From contig JADJYU010000003.1 of the NCBI GenBank assembly GCA_016719565.1, positions 620,001-684,000 on the forward strand: a DNA stretch of 64,000 nt. Reading direction: 5' to 3'. The DNA comes from Ignavibacteria bacterium (GTDB lineage: Bacteria; Bacteroidota; Ignavibacteria; Tepidaquicellales; Tepidaquicellaceae). Of the stretch, positions 35,186 through 44,851 are shown one piece after another. The position numbers and the translations under genes were made by a program. The notes under the pieces are model-generated. The model saw only the letters and a program-made list of their open reading frames with translations, searched no databases and was not told the origin of the DNA. Positions within the stretch are counted from its first letter, which is position 1. Each line of letters begins with the position of its first letter.

Positions 35186-36670
35186 TTACAGCAGATTCAT
35201 CTTAAACAAACTGTCTATTTTCACTTTCTGATCACGAAGATTATTTATTCTCTCAAGTATAGACTGCCTTTCATCACTGCTGTATGTTTTGTCTTCACCA
35301 TCTTCTGAAATTACTTCATACATGGCAAGATTAATATCTTTCCCAAAGTCCTTATAATTATAATCTCCTTTTCTTTCCGTGTTAACAAAGATCGCCTGTC
35401 CGATTGTATAATCACCGTTGTTATTTTTTATAGCGACTATTGTCCTCGTATCCGGCTCTCTGCAAAGGTATATCCCGTCATCCGTTATCTCCATTACTCT
35501 TGCTGAAATAATCCTCGTAATGGATCCCGGATTTCCTGACGAACTTAAATTAACAAGCATTTTATCCTGTTCCCTTATTTCTCTTTCAAGCTCATTGTAT
35601 TTTACAACAGATGAGATCTTCTTATTTAACAGACTAATGTTCGCTTCAAGTATATTGATGTCCCTGTACATGGCTGTCTCGGGAAACACAGTCAAAATCA
35701 GTTTTGCATTATTAAGTTCGTTGAGCGACTCACTGAATTTACCCAGTCCGTTCAATTTCTTTCCGTTTGATATTTTTTGCGAATATTCTCCATATGCAAC
35801 ATTATAAATATTATTATATAATATTTTTGCCTCTTCCGGATCAAGAGTGCTTTTAATTTTATTATAATATTTTAAAGCAAGCTTCCAGTCATCCTTATAA
35901 TAATTACTTGATATCTGAAATGAATAATTATTTATCCTGTCTAAAGCTTTTAATTTATTTTTTCCGTCTGAATAATTTCTGAGAAAGGTCTCATACTTTC
36001 CTATCATCTTCTCCATTGTTCTGAGATCATTTGCTTTGTCAGTCTTTACAAGTTCTGCATAATCCCTGTCCTCTTTTAAAATAAAAGTGTAATATCCCAG
36101 ATAACCGAGCGCAGACAGTATTGCAATTATAATTACTATGATCAGAATATTAGTGTAAAGTCTTCTGCGTTTCTGCTCAGGAATTTTTTCTCTGATTACA
36201 TCAAGTCTTGTATTAACGAAATTCGTCTCGGTCTCATCAGTATATTTTATTACATTTTTATAATAGATCTCCGCCGCCTTATAATCTTTGTTTCCAAACG
36301 CCTCGTCTCCGCTGCTCATCAGATTGATCTTGTTATTTATCAGCGCAACCGCTTTGTTGTAAAGATTTTTTAATTCGGAATTTCTTCTGTCAAGCTTCAG
36401 ATACTGCTTGCCTTCAAAGATCGCTTCCGAAAACTGATTCCTGTTAATAAGGTATTCAATATTAATAATCGCTTCCCTGATCGTCACTTCATCGTTTTCA
36501 TCCCTGATCTTTTCCCCGCAACCGTACACAGCGCAGCCTTTGTTCTCCGCCCAGCAGTCTCTGTGATAAGGCGAACTGCAGGAATTACAAAATATAGCTT
36601 CTGTATCATTCTTTATCGGCATCTGACAGAATGTGCAGATATTCTTGACAGGTTTTAAGAGATCGTCCAT
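35186..36670 (-). CDS. Prokaryotic RING-finger, TPR-like membrane protein
   Basis: The 494-residue protein opens with a cysteine-rich zinc-binding module (about residues 12-55: CTFCQMP, FCNSCSSPYHRDCW, CAVYGC) like prokaryotic RING fingers. Two or three TPR-like helical pairs follow (EAIFEGKQYLKLD, GNKDYKAAEIYYKNVIKY), then one membrane helix (about 173-195, ILIIVIIIAILSALGYLGYY), and a long outer region of helical repeats. No signal peptide is present, so the RING and TPR parts should be cytoplasmic. Bacterial RING proteins are mostly uncharacterised; ligase activity should not be assumed. It ends about 90 bases beyond the tRNA operon promoter and stands alone. Confidence 0.75.
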   Translation of the reverse strand: MDDLLKPVKNICTFCQMPIKNDTEAIFCNSCSSPYHRDCWAENKGCAVYGCGEKIRDENDEVTIREAIINIEYLINRNQFSEAIFEGKQYLKLDRRNSELKNLYNKAVALINNKINLMSSGDEAFGNKDYKAAEIYYKNVIKYTDETETNFVNTRLDVIREKIPEQKRRRLYTNILIIVIIIAILSALGYLGYYTFILKEDRDYAELVKTDKANDLRTMEKMIGKYETFLRNYSDGKNKLKALDRINNYSFQISSNYYKDDWKLALKYYNKIKSTLDPEEAKILYNNIYNVAYGEYSQKISNGKKLNGLGKFSESLNELNNAKLILTVFPETAMYRDINILEANISLLNKKISSVVKYNELEREIREQDKMLVNLSSSGNPGSITRIISARVMEITDDGIYLCREPDTRTIVAIKNNNGDYTIGQAIFVNTERKGDYNYKDFGKDINLAMYEVISEDGEDKTYSSDERQSILERINNLRDQKVKIDSLFKMNLL

Positions 36671-36719
36671 TGATTGGATTTATTATATTTCCGTGTAGTT
36701 TTTTTTATAATAGTAAAAT

Positions 36720-37493
36720 TCAAATCCCGCTAAAATACAATTTAATTAATATACTTACACCTATAATTACCAATAACATTCCCATAACATTGTTCAGAAT
36801 TTTTAATGTCGCAGGATTAATTTTAAGTGAATTTTTTGAAACGAATTTAACAAGTAAATAAAACCAGAAAGTAGCTCCCATAAATACACCGATCGCAAGG
36901 AATAAACCGGTAATAAAATTAGAATCAATCAAGCCGTAACTTTTCAGATAACTGACTATTGCAAACCATGAAGCAGGTAAAGTGGGTGATGAAAGGCAAG
37001 ACACTATGCCAGCTATAAAACTCATTGTAATATTACTGTGGTGCTTTTCGAGAACTTTTGTGCGTAATAATTTATCGATCCGTGATTCGGTTTTCTTGAA
37101 TACTTTTTCAACCTTTTCAATCTTTATTTTCAATTCCGGCTTTTCCGGATCAGCCAGATGCTGTGAAAAATCCTGCTTAGTAAAAATAATTTTTAATCCA
37201 TAAATGATCACAAATAAACTTCCGCTTAATGCCAGTATCAGTTTCAATAAATCAGAATTATTCGAAAAGTAATTAAGAATACTGTCAGGCAGAAGACTTG
37301 CAATCAGCGCGACTCCACCGAATGATACCAATATGTATATCATGTCAACTAATCCCGCTCCCGCTCCTATTGCTATACCGTTTTTGATCTGATTCTTTAA
37401 TCCCTGCTGTATTATCTGAAAATAAGTCGGCCCGAGAGGCGGTATTGTAACAATGAAACCTAATATTATACCTAATATTAATCCTGATATCAA
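36720..37493 (-). CDS. LysE/RhtB-family-like transporter
   Basis: The 257-residue membrane protein has about six hydrophobic helices. The N-terminal pattern GIILGFIVTIPPLGPTYF followed by a long charged loop and GAGAGLVDMIYILVSFGG resembles LysE-family exporters, which expel amino acids or other small molecules. A highly charged cytoplasmic loop (about residues 115-150, KIKIEKVEKVFKKTESRIDK) separates two halves, with the inverted-repeat motif SFIAGIVSCLSSPTLPASWF in the second. The substrate is unknown. It begins far from its neighbours and is probably its own transcription unit. Confidence 0.7.
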   Translation of the reverse strand: MISGLILGIILGFIVTIPPLGPTYFQIIQQGLKNQIKNGIAIGAGAGLVDMIYILVSFGGVALIASLLPDSILNYFSNNSDLLKLILALSGSLFVIIYGLKIIFTKQDFSQHLADPEKPELKIKIEKVEKVFKKTESRIDKLLRTKVLEKHHSNITMSFIAGIVSCLSSPTLPASWFAIVSYLKSYGLIDSNFITGLFLAIGVFMGATFWFYLLVKFVSKNSLKINPATLKILNNVMGMLLVIIGVSILIKLYFSGI

Positions 37494-37593
37494 ATAAAAA
37501 TTTTAGTTAAATTAGTCAAACACATTTTCATATTCAATTAAATTGATTTCTTTAGTGTAATTAGATTTCCCGTTCTGAATATAATTTTATCTG

Positions 37594-37836
37594 ATGAATT
37601 TAAAAAAAATTTTAGCTGCTGTTTTTATTGTATTTTCACTTTCGTTTTCCTATTCGAACGTGGTTTATTCCACTTATCAAAAACAGGCAATTGTATATAC
37701 AATAGAATCAGCTAAAGACAGTAATACTGATGGATTCTTAAAAGATAATGATAAACACAAAATGAAAATTTCTACATCGTTGTCTATAAGAGTTTTCATT
37801 CTCAATTCAGAGAAAATTTATTTTAACTCCTCCTGA
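37594..37836 (+). CDS. Small secreted hypothetical protein
   Basis: The 80-residue frame begins with a typical signal peptide (MNLKKILAAVFIVFSLSFSY), followed by a lysine-rich polar part (DSNTDGFLKDNDKHKMK). It has no known domain. It is divergent from the LysE-like gene and convergent with the lipoprotein gene. The signal peptide is the only support for a real gene. Confidence 0.45.
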   Translation: MNLKKILAAVFIVFSLSFSYSNVVYSTYQKQAIVYTIESAKDSNTDGFLKDNDKHKMKISTSLSIRVFILNSEKIYFNSS

Positions 37837-37881
37837 ATATTTCAGATTTAAATTATTAATTACATTTTTTCATTTTTAATT

Positions 37882-38493
37882 TTATCTGAACTCTTTATCA
37901 ATCACGTCGATCTCTCCCGGATATGAAATACCTCCCAGAAATGTATCAATAGTCGGTTTGATCTTTAATGTAAGTCTTGAGCTCGAACCGGACTTTCCTC
38001 CTATTGCAAGCGCCAGATTCAGTATATTCTCATAGCTATTATCTGTAAAGATCCGGAGAAGGTCTATTGTTACAGGAATTGGGATCGTAGTTGATTTTCC
38101 TACTCCCGGGACTTCAATAGTTTTATCAATCCCGCCTGTTATGATTTCCTTGTTATCAATTAATAGTCTCCAGTCGAGGCCTTTTATAAGTGAGGATGAT
38201 TCTTTAGTACCGCCGGGATAAGTGTCAGGATTTTTTGCGATCAGATTTACAGTGAATTTTGTCGGCAGCTGTCCCGATGCAAATGCAGCAATTAATTTTC
38301 CTCCGTCCAGAATATTCAGATCATTCAGTGAATTTATATTGTTCAGTTTCACTCCCGCTATATTCAATCCATCTACTTTACCTAGTTTAAACTTAAGTCT
38401 TTGAGCATTTTCCATAGTATCTTTTATACCTGAACATCCTGTAATTAATACAGGAATAAGTAATATTATTAAATAAAATCCAATTTTTTTCAT
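37882..38493 (-). CDS. LEA type 2 family lipoprotein
   Basis: The 203-residue protein has a lipoprotein signal peptide with lipobox ITGC (Cys about residue 20). The mature part starts as a structural domain with alternating strands (LKFKLGKVDGLNIAGVKLNN, FTVNLIAKNPDTYPGGTKES, LDWRLLIDNKEIITGGID). This resembles the LEA type 2 (water stress and hypersensitive response) beta-sandwich found in bacterial lipoproteins. It should be anchored in a membrane facing the periplasm. Its role is unknown. A hairpin just upstream separates it from tRNA-Ser. Confidence 0.7.
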   Translation of the reverse strand: MKKIGFYLIILLIPVLITGCSGIKDTMENAQRLKFKLGKVDGLNIAGVKLNNINSLNDLNILDGGKLIAAFASGQLPTKFTVNLIAKNPDTYPGGTKESSSLIKGLDWRLLIDNKEIITGGIDKTIEVPGVGKSTTIPIPVTIDLLRIFTDNSYENILNLALAIGGKSGSSSRLTLKIKPTIDTFLGGISYPGEIDVIDKEFR

Positions 38494-38520
38494 TTTAATA
38501 TTTTTAAGTTTATAAAATTT

Positions 38521-38561
38521 AAAAGTCCGTACTGAATATTAATATTCTGCTACGGACTTTT
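38521..38561. terminator. Hairpin between tRNA-Ser and lipoprotein gene
   Basis: AAAAGTCCGTA (38521-38531) pairs with TACGGACTTTT (38551-38561). The central part contains a second self-complementary segment, GAATATTAATATTC. It lies downstream of tRNA-Ser in the direction of transcription and is followed there by AT-rich sequence. Confidence 0.75.
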
Positions 38562-38606
38562 TAAAATATATATTAAATCAATATTTCACATGAACACTAT
38601 TTATTG

Positions 38607-38693
38607 CAGAGAGAGAGGGATTCGAACCCCCGGTGACCGTAAGGCCACAACGGTTTTCAAGACCGCCGCATTCAACCACTCTGCCATCTCTCT
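38607..38693 (-). tRNA. tRNA-Ser (TGA)
   Basis: The 87-base class II tRNA has acceptor AGAGAGA/TCTCTCT, anticodon TGA in the loop CTTGAAA, a long variable arm (GTGGCCTTACGGTCAC) and T loop TTCGAAT. It lies 140 bases after truB and before a strong hairpin. Confidence 0.97.
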
Positions 38694-38833
38694 AATACGA
38701 TTGTTGAAACTTTTACAAAATTACGAAAATGGATTCACAAATTAAAGAAGTAAAAGTTATTAATTTAGTTCCTAAATCCTTTTTGTCCTTTTATTTAAAA
38801 TTACTTCACGTGATTCTCCTTACCTGATGAAGA

Positions 38834-39523
38834 TCAGATCAATCTGTACTTTATTCCGTTCAGGTCTTCAGTTAATCCGCTTAAACCATAGTTTCCAATC
38901 CTTGTTCTTCTTAATGTCTTTAGATATCCGCCGGTTCCGAGCCTTTCCCCGAAGTCATTTGCAATTGTCCTTATATATGTCCCTTGACTGCTGCTGATGC
39001 GGAAATATATTTCTGTTTCACTTATTCTTTTTACTTCAAATTCGGATACAGTAATTTTTCTCGGCTCTCTTATTACTTCCTTTCCCTTTCTCGCCAGTTT
39101 GTAAAGCGGCTTACCGTTAAGCTTAATAGCCGAATACATCGGAGGTGTCTGCTCTATCTCTCCCAAAAATGTCTTTCTGACTCTTTCAATATCATCATCA
39201 AATATATTAATTTCATCAGTAATAATTTCTTCAGCCGTTTCAGTATCAAAACTTTTTGTAACAGCTCCAATTCTTATTGTTCCTTCGTATTCCTTATCAA
39301 GAATTATAATTTCGTTTATATCTTTTGTCTTTTTATCCGTGCACAATATAAGAAGCCCGGTCGCGCGAGGATCCAACGTACCGGAATGACCGATCTTTTT
39401 TATGGAAAACTGTCTTTTAAAAATTCTAACTACATCAGCGCTTGTGAGATCAAGCGGTTTGTCGGCTAAAATTAATCTGTTTGAAAATTCCGTGTTGGCG
39501 TTTCCGGTTAGATCAGAATTCAT
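38834..39523 (-). CDS. truB: tRNA pseudouridine-55 synthase TruB
   Basis: TruB makes pseudouridine 55 in the T loop of tRNAs. The 229-residue protein has the family motif KIGHSGTLDPRATGLLIL, in which the Asp of TLD is the catalytic residue. Later it has YEGTIRIGAVTKSFDTE, QTPPMYSAIKLNGKPLYKLA and the RISSSQGTYIRTIANDFGE region. It is shorter than E. coli TruB because it lacks most of the C-terminal PUA part, as in many bacteria. It follows rbfA by 12 bases in the nusA-infB operon. Confidence 0.96.
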   Translation of the reverse strand: MNSDLTGNANTEFSNRLILADKPLDLTSADVVRIFKRQFSIKKIGHSGTLDPRATGLLILCTDKKTKDINEIIILDKEYEGTIRIGAVTKSFDTETAEEIITDEINIFDDDIERVRKTFLGEIEQTPPMYSAIKLNGKPLYKLARKGKEVIREPRKITVSEFEVKRISETEIYFRISSSQGTYIRTIANDFGERLGTGGYLKTLRRTRIGNYGLSGLTEDLNGIKYRLI

Positions 39524-39535
39524 TTAATCGTTTAA

Positions 39536-39901
39536 TTAGGATTGATCCTGATCTGTATCTTTTACCTTTATTTCGTTCAATAGTTTCTGGATCTTATCCG
39601 CATACTCTATGGTGTCATCATGAAAAAACTGCAGCTCAGGCATATATTTAAGTATGATCAGCTTTGCAAGTAAAAACCTTATGTGCTTCTTTTTTCCTTC
39701 CAGTTTCTCAAGGCATTCATCTATCGATATTTTATTTCCCAGAAAGCTAAGATATATTTTCGCAATTTTAAGATCCGGTGTAACAATAACTTTTGCTACT
39801 GTTACAAGTCCTAATCCGCTGATCTCTGAAAGATCTTTGGACATTGCCTGACTTAGTTTGTTCTTTATCTCCTGCGCAACTTTTTCCGTTCTTACAGACA
39901 T
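39536..39901 (-). CDS. rbfA: Ribosome-binding factor A
   Basis: RbfA is a KH-fold protein that assists 30S maturation near helix 1 of 16S rRNA. The 121-residue protein starts SVRTEKVAQEIKNKLSQAM, continues GLVTVAKVIVTPDLKIAKIYLSFLG, and has LAKLIILKYMPELQFFHDDTIEYADKI, the usual C-terminal RbfA motif. It lies between infB and truB, its standard place. The identification is secure. Confidence 0.96.
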   Translation of the reverse strand: MSVRTEKVAQEIKNKLSQAMSKDLSEISGLGLVTVAKVIVTPDLKIAKIYLSFLGNKISIDECLEKLEGKKKHIRFLLAKLIILKYMPELQFFHDDTIEYADKIQKLLNEIKVKDTDQDQS

Positions 39902-39926
39902 ATAAATACCATGTTTTTTTAATTAA

Positions 39927-42790
39927 CTACTGAGGCGTAACAAGTTTTCTTTTGGTTTCAACAATTTTAAACGCTTCAATTATATCACCTATTTTAATGT
40001 CATTGAAATTTTCAAGTCCTATGCCGCACTCATATCCTGACTCTACTTCCCTCACGTCATCCTTTTCTCTTTTAAGTGAAGAGATCCCGCCGTTGAAAAT
40101 CTGGAATCCATCCCTTAGAAGTCTGACCTTGTTATTCCTGTTTATTTTGCCGTCCTGAACATAACATCCGGCGATGTTTCCGATCTTCGGAACTTTGAAT
40201 AACTGACGTACTTCTACTGTAGCTGTAACTTCTTCCGAAATATCGGGAGCAAGCATTCCTTCAAGAGCTGCTTTTATTTCATCGATAAGCGTATATATAA
40301 TAGTATATAATCTAATGTCAATTTTATTCTTCTCAGCAAGCTTTCTCGCTTTGAGATTCGGTCTTACGCTGAATCCGATCACTATAGCGCCGGACGCTTC
40401 CGCAAGCAAAATATCCGATTCGCTGATAGTGCCGACCGCTTTATGAATAACAGAAACCTTTGTCTCGTTTGTAGTTAACTTATGAAGAGAATCTGCTAAA
40501 GCTTCTGCGGATCCGTCAGTATCTGCTTTAAGTATTATTTTAAGCTCTACCTGTTTACCTTCCTGAATCTGTTTTGAAATATCATCAAGCGTAACAAACT
40601 TAACCTGTCTGAAGTCCTGTTCGCGTTTGAGCTGCTGTCTTTTCATTGAAAGACTTTTGGTATCCCTGTCATTATCAAGTACAACAAAAGTATCTCCGGC
40701 CTGCGGAACTCCGTCAAATCCTAGTACTACTACAGGTGAAGAGGATGCTGCTGTTTCCAGTACATGCTCTCTCTCATCAAACATAGCCCTTACTCTGCCG
40801 CTGTATATTCCCGCAATAAACGAATCTCCGATTCGCAAAACTCCTTTCTGAACCAGCACTGTTGCAATCGGACCTCTTCCCTTGTCAAGTTTTGCCTCGA
40901 GTACAACGCCTCTTGCTGTTTTAGATAAATTAGTTTTTAATTCGAGTAATTCGGCTTCTACAAGTATTTTTTCTAAAAGCTTATCTATATTCATTCCCAT
41001 CTTTGCTGAAATTTCTACAGACTGATATTTGCCGCCCCATTCTTCCACAAGCACGTCTTTTTCAGATAACTGCTGTCTGATCCGGTCAGTATTCGAATCA
41101 GGCTTGTCAACTTTATTTATCGCAATTATAATTGGTACATTTGCGGCTCTTGCGTGATTGATAGCTTCAATTGTCTGAGGCATTACATTATCATCCGCTG
41201 CTACGACAAGCACTACTATATCCGCCGCCTGTCCTCCTCTGGCTCTCATTGCCGTAAATGCTTCGTGACCCGGTGTATCGAGGAAAGCTGATTTCTTTAC
41301 CCGAATCCATCAGAACTTTATACGCTCCGATATGCTGCGTAATTCCGCCTGCTTCTCCTGCTACTACATTTGTCTTTCTTATGTAATCCAGCAAGGATGT
41401 CTTACCGTGATCCACGTGTCCCATGATAGTAACGACAGGAGCTCTGTCTGTAAGATCTTCAGGTCTGTCCGGCTGTTCTTCTATTATATCCTCTTCATAC
41501 TCTTTTGTGAATTCGATCTTATATCCGAAATCACTTGAGATCAGCTCAATTATATCTTTTTCAAGTCTCTGATTTATCGAAACCATTATACCGAGCTTAA
41601 AACAATTTTTTATAATTTCGTTGGAATCAATTCCCATGAGATTTGCAAGTTCAGCAGTGGAAAGATATTCATTTACCTTAATAACATTTTTAGTTGCTTC
41701 TTTTAATTCCAGTATCTTTTTTTCCTCTTCGATCCTTTCCTTTTTCTTTCTCTTCCTCGCAATACTCCTTGCCGATGAACCTGTATCTCCTTCTATCTTT
41801 GCATATGTTTCTCTGATCGCTTCATCAATCTCTTTCTGAGTTGCATCTTTTTCCCTGTGCCCCTTTTCAGATTTTATTCTTCTTTTTCTTTCTGATTCGG
41901 TCTCAAATTTTTTCTTATCCCTGTCTTTTTTATCCCTGAATTTTCTGTCTTCATGAAGTTTATCAGTCAGATTTCTTTTTACAAAAACTTCTTTCTTTAC
42001 TTCTTTTTTATCACCACCGGCTGCTTCAGGTTTCTGAGTTGACTTCTGTTTCTTCTTTTCCCTGATTACCTGATCTATGGTGATCTTTTCAGTAAGCTTT
42101 TTTACGATTTCTGTCGAAAGGTTTTTTAAATGTCTTCTGAGCATCTCCGGTCCTTACAAAACCCTGATGTGGAGCCGGTGTTTTAGGTTTTTCTTCAGTT
42201 GATGAAACATTAGACTTATTATCTGACCCGGCCGGTTTTGGTTTATCATCAGTTGAAACCGGTCTCGGTCTTTCACCCGGCTTTACAGTTTTATTCTTTT
42301 TGATATCTGACTCCGCTGCCGGTTTATCAGGAGTTTTCTTTGTGAATTTCGGTGCGGCTGATGCAGCTTTCTTAGCAATTCTTTTATCTTTTTCCTTCTG
42401 CTCCTGATCCTTTATTGTCTTTGCCCTGTCACGGTATGCTATTAACTCCTGCTTCCTTCTTTCTTCCTCTTTAGTTTTTTGCTCTTCTTCGATTAATTTT
42501 CTTAACCTCTCCTGCTCTTCAAGTAATCTTTTCTCTTCGTTCTCTTTATCAATTTTTTCCTGCGCATCAGAAAGCTCTACATGAAATTTTTCCACAAACT
42601 TCACGGACTTTTCCATTTTCTTATCTTCAAGTTCAATCTCTTTTCTGAAATTGGAATAGACCTTTCCCACTATCTCATCATTAAGAGCTGTATTGATTGA
42701 TGCATCCTCAACTCCTATAGATTTGAGATAGTCAAGTATGACGTCCTTTGATACTTTGATCTCTCTTACTAATGCTATTACTTTTTTCAT
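39927..42790 (-). CDS. infB: Translation initiation factor IF-2, two frameshifts
   Basis: IF-2 is the GTPase that brings fMet-tRNA to the 30S subunit. The gene runs from ATG 42790 in three frames. Segment 1 holds the charged N-terminal region. At six A on the coding strand (42098-42103) it leaves frame; one A fewer gives RNRKKLTEKITIDQV. Segment 2 has the G1 motif GHVDHGKTSLL; at CC (forward GG 41282-41283) an extra base turns LDTPGHEAFTAMR into a wrong frame. Segment 3 has DTPGHE remains, NKVDK and the C-terminal domains to 39927. Restoring both frames gives 953 residues, a normal IF-2. It lies between nusA and rbfA. Confidence 0.92.
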
Positions 42791-42935
42791 ATGTTGTTAA
42801 AAATTTTTGCCGGTTTAAGTTATTTCCTCAAAGACAATTGTTTGTCAGCTTCTCTGATAAATGACTTTAATGATCTGATTTATTTATTTAATAATTTACT
42901 GAAAATTTTCGGGAAATTATTATCCGGTTTTAATA

Positions 42936-44324
42936 CTAACCCTTCGTATCGGTTTTTTCGACTTTATTGCCATCTGCACTTTCATCTATTTCTTCTTCGA
43001 TATCTTCAACACTATTTTTTTCTTTCTTTTTCCTGTCATCTTCGTCTTCCGCTTCACCTTCATCAGCTTCACCTTCATCAGCTTCTTCTTCATCAGCTTC
43101 TTCTTCAGCTTCTTCTTCAGCTTCTTCTTCAGCTTCTTCTTCATCAGCTTCTTCTTCATCAGCTTCTTCTTCATCAGCTTCTTCTTCATCAGCTTCTTCT
43201 TCATCAGCTTCTTTTTCATCGGCTACATCCTCATCAGCTTCATCCTCAATGTCTTCTTCCAATTCCTCGTCAATATCCTCTTCTTCTTCCTTTACAGTTT
43301 CTCTTACTACATCTATCTGATAGCCTGTAAGTCTGGATGCAAGCTTAATATTCTGACCGCTTTTTCCGATAATAAGACTTATCTGATCTTCGTCTGCATA
43401 TATCTTTGCGATTTTATTTTCATTATCAAGGTCTATATCATTAAGCTTTGCGGGAGAAAGCGCTCTTGCTATATAAAGCGCAGGATCTTCAGTGTAATTT
43501 ATTACATCAATATTTTCATTACTCAGCTCTCTGACAATAGAATGAATCCTTATACCTTTCATTCCAACGCATGCACCGACTGCATCGACTCTGTCGTCGT
43601 TTGAAATAACAGAGATCTTAGCTCTTTCACCCGGTTCTCTTGCAATGCCTTTTATTTCAATGATGCCATCATATATTTCGGGTATCTCAAGTTCAAATAA
43701 TTTATCGAGGAACTGTTCATCCGCTCTTGACACTATAATTAGCGGCGGACCGGATTGTCTTTTTTCAATACTTTTTATTATCGCCCTTGTTGTATCGCCT
43801 TTTTTATATTTCTCCTTAGGTATCTGTTCACCCTTCGGGAAAATAATTTCATTGCTGTTATGTATTAATAAAATCGAAGTCGGCTTTATCTGATATATTT
43901 CACCGACAATGATCTCTCCGACCTGATCTTTATATGCATTATAAGTAATTTCCTTTTCGATCTCCCTGATCTTCTGATTCAGATTCTGTTTGAGATTAAT
44001 CACCATTCTTCTTCCGAAATCCTCAATCGGGATCTCTTCTGCAAAGTCATCGCCAATCTCAAAGTTCTCTCCCGATTTTTCTTTAGCGGTTTCGATATCT
44101 ATTTCTTTGCCGTGATCGGTTACTTCTTCCACTACCACCTTATAAAGAAATATTTCAATCACGCCTTTATCCATATTCACGACTACATCAAAATTAGCTT
44201 CAAGTCCGTATTTCTTCTCCATCATTTTCTTAAACGAATCCTTTATCACACTTGAAAGTATATCACGGTCGATATTCTTTTCTTTTGCCATTTGTGAAAA
44301 GGCATCTACAATATCCGATTTCAT
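42936..44324 (-). CDS. nusA: Transcription factor NusA with long acidic repeat tail
   Basis: NusA modulates pausing, termination and antitermination. The 462-residue protein has the N-terminal polymerase-binding domain, an S1 domain (VGEIIVGEIYQIKPTSILLI, about residues 125-195), KH1 (DRVDAVGACVGMKGIRI) and KH2 (DEDQISLIIGKSGQNIKLAS). After KH2, instead of the AR repeats of E. coli, there is a tail of about 115 residues dominated by ADEEE and AEEE repeats (15- and 12-bp DNA units at 43046-43250), ending in a charged VEDIEEEIDESADGN stretch. The acidic tail is unusual in length. It lies 21 bases after rimP and 145 before infB. Confidence 0.96.
   Translation of the reverse strand: MKSDIVDAFSQMAKEKNIDRDILSSVIKDSFKKMMEKKYGLEANFDVVVNMDKGVIEIFLYKVVVEEVTDHGKEIDIETAKEKSGENFEIGDDFAEEIPIEDFGRRMVINLKQNLNQKIREIEKEITYNAYKDQVGEIIVGEIYQIKPTSILLIHNSNEIIFPKGEQIPKEKYKKGDTTRAIIKSIEKRQSGPPLIIVSRADEQFLDKLFELEIPEIYDGIIEIKGIAREPGERAKISVISNDDRVDAVGACVGMKGIRIHSIVRELSNENIDVINYTEDPALYIARALSPAKLNDIDLDNENKIAKIYADEDQISLIIGKSGQNIKLASRLTGYQIDVVRETVKEEEEDIDEELEEDIEDEADEDVADEKEADEEEADEEEADEEEADEEEADEEEAEEEAEEEAEEEADEEEADEGEADEGEAEDEDDRKKKEKNSVEDIEEEIDESADGNKVEKTDTKG
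43046..43250. repeat. 15-bp and 12-bp tandem repeats inside nusA
   Basis: Forward-strand units GCTTCTTCTTCATCA (15 bp, ADEEE) and GCTTCTTCTTCA (12 bp, AEEE) are repeated about twelve times, with variants at both edges. All are multiples of three, so copy number can change without frame loss. Confidence 0.9.
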
Positions 44325-44345
44325 TTTATTTGATTCTTAATTTAT

Positions 44346-44816
44346 TTATTTAAATTTTAATTTAATTTTCGATTCCAGTATATCACCGAAATTTATTTCC
44401 TTATATTCCGTAAAATTTTTCTTTCCTTTTTCTTTTATCTGAATTTCAATTCCGATCTTACCGTCATTTTCCGCAACCATTGTCAGCTTCCCCGTAATTT
44501 CAATATCACCTTCCAGTCTGATCTCAATATCTCTGCCAATGTGTTTTTCAAGCTGCCATATAAACTTAAAAGATCTTTCAGCTCCGGGAGATGAGATCTG
44601 AAGTTTCGAGATATCAACCAACTCTATTTTTTCTTCAATCAGATCATCAAGTTCATGATTTATTTTAACCAGCTCATCAATGTTGATTCCATTTCTGTTA
44701 TCTACAAAAATTTCCAGAACCTTGGTCCCCTTCTCGCCTCTCAGTATGTAATCAATTATTTTATAATCAGATCTGCTAAAGTAATCTTCGGCGATATTCT
44801 TAATCTCAGTTTCCAT
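44346..44816 (-). CDS. rimP: Ribosome maturation factor RimP
   Basis: RimP helps 30S assembly. The 156-residue protein starts METEIKNIAEDYFSRSDYKI, continues with GTKVLEIFVDNRNGINIDEL and LVDISKLQISSPGAERSFK, where the SSPG element is the family hallmark, and ends with an SH3-like C-terminal domain. A longer frame exists upstream, but it runs through the hairpin and the candidate promoter, so the start is set at ATG 44816. It heads the rimP-nusA-infB-rbfA-truB operon. Confidence 0.93.
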   Translation of the reverse strand: METEIKNIAEDYFSRSDYKIIDYILRGEKGTKVLEIFVDNRNGINIDELVKINHELDDLIEEKIELVDISKLQISSPGAERSFKFIWQLEKHIGRDIEIRLEGDIEITGKLTMVAENDGKIGIEIQIKEKGKKNFTEYKEINFGDILESKIKLKFK

Positions 44817-44822
44817 TTTTAT

Positions 44823-44850
44823 AAAAAAAAAGTGGGTTCGACAAACCCAC
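44823..44850 (-). terminator. Terminator-like hairpin in front of rimP
   Basis: On the minus strand GTGGGTT and AACCCAC form a 7-bp stem with a 5-base loop, followed by nine T, ending seven bases before the rimP ATG. No minus-strand gene lies upstream, so it is not a normal end-of-gene terminator. It is either an attenuator or a 5'-end hairpin. Confidence 0.8.
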
Positions 44851-44851
44851 C

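Noticed and set aside
39927..42790. Programmed frameshifting in infB
   Set aside because: No stimulatory structure or classic slippery heptamer was recognised, and one site (CC) is not a slippery sequence. Similar breaks in other genes favour error.
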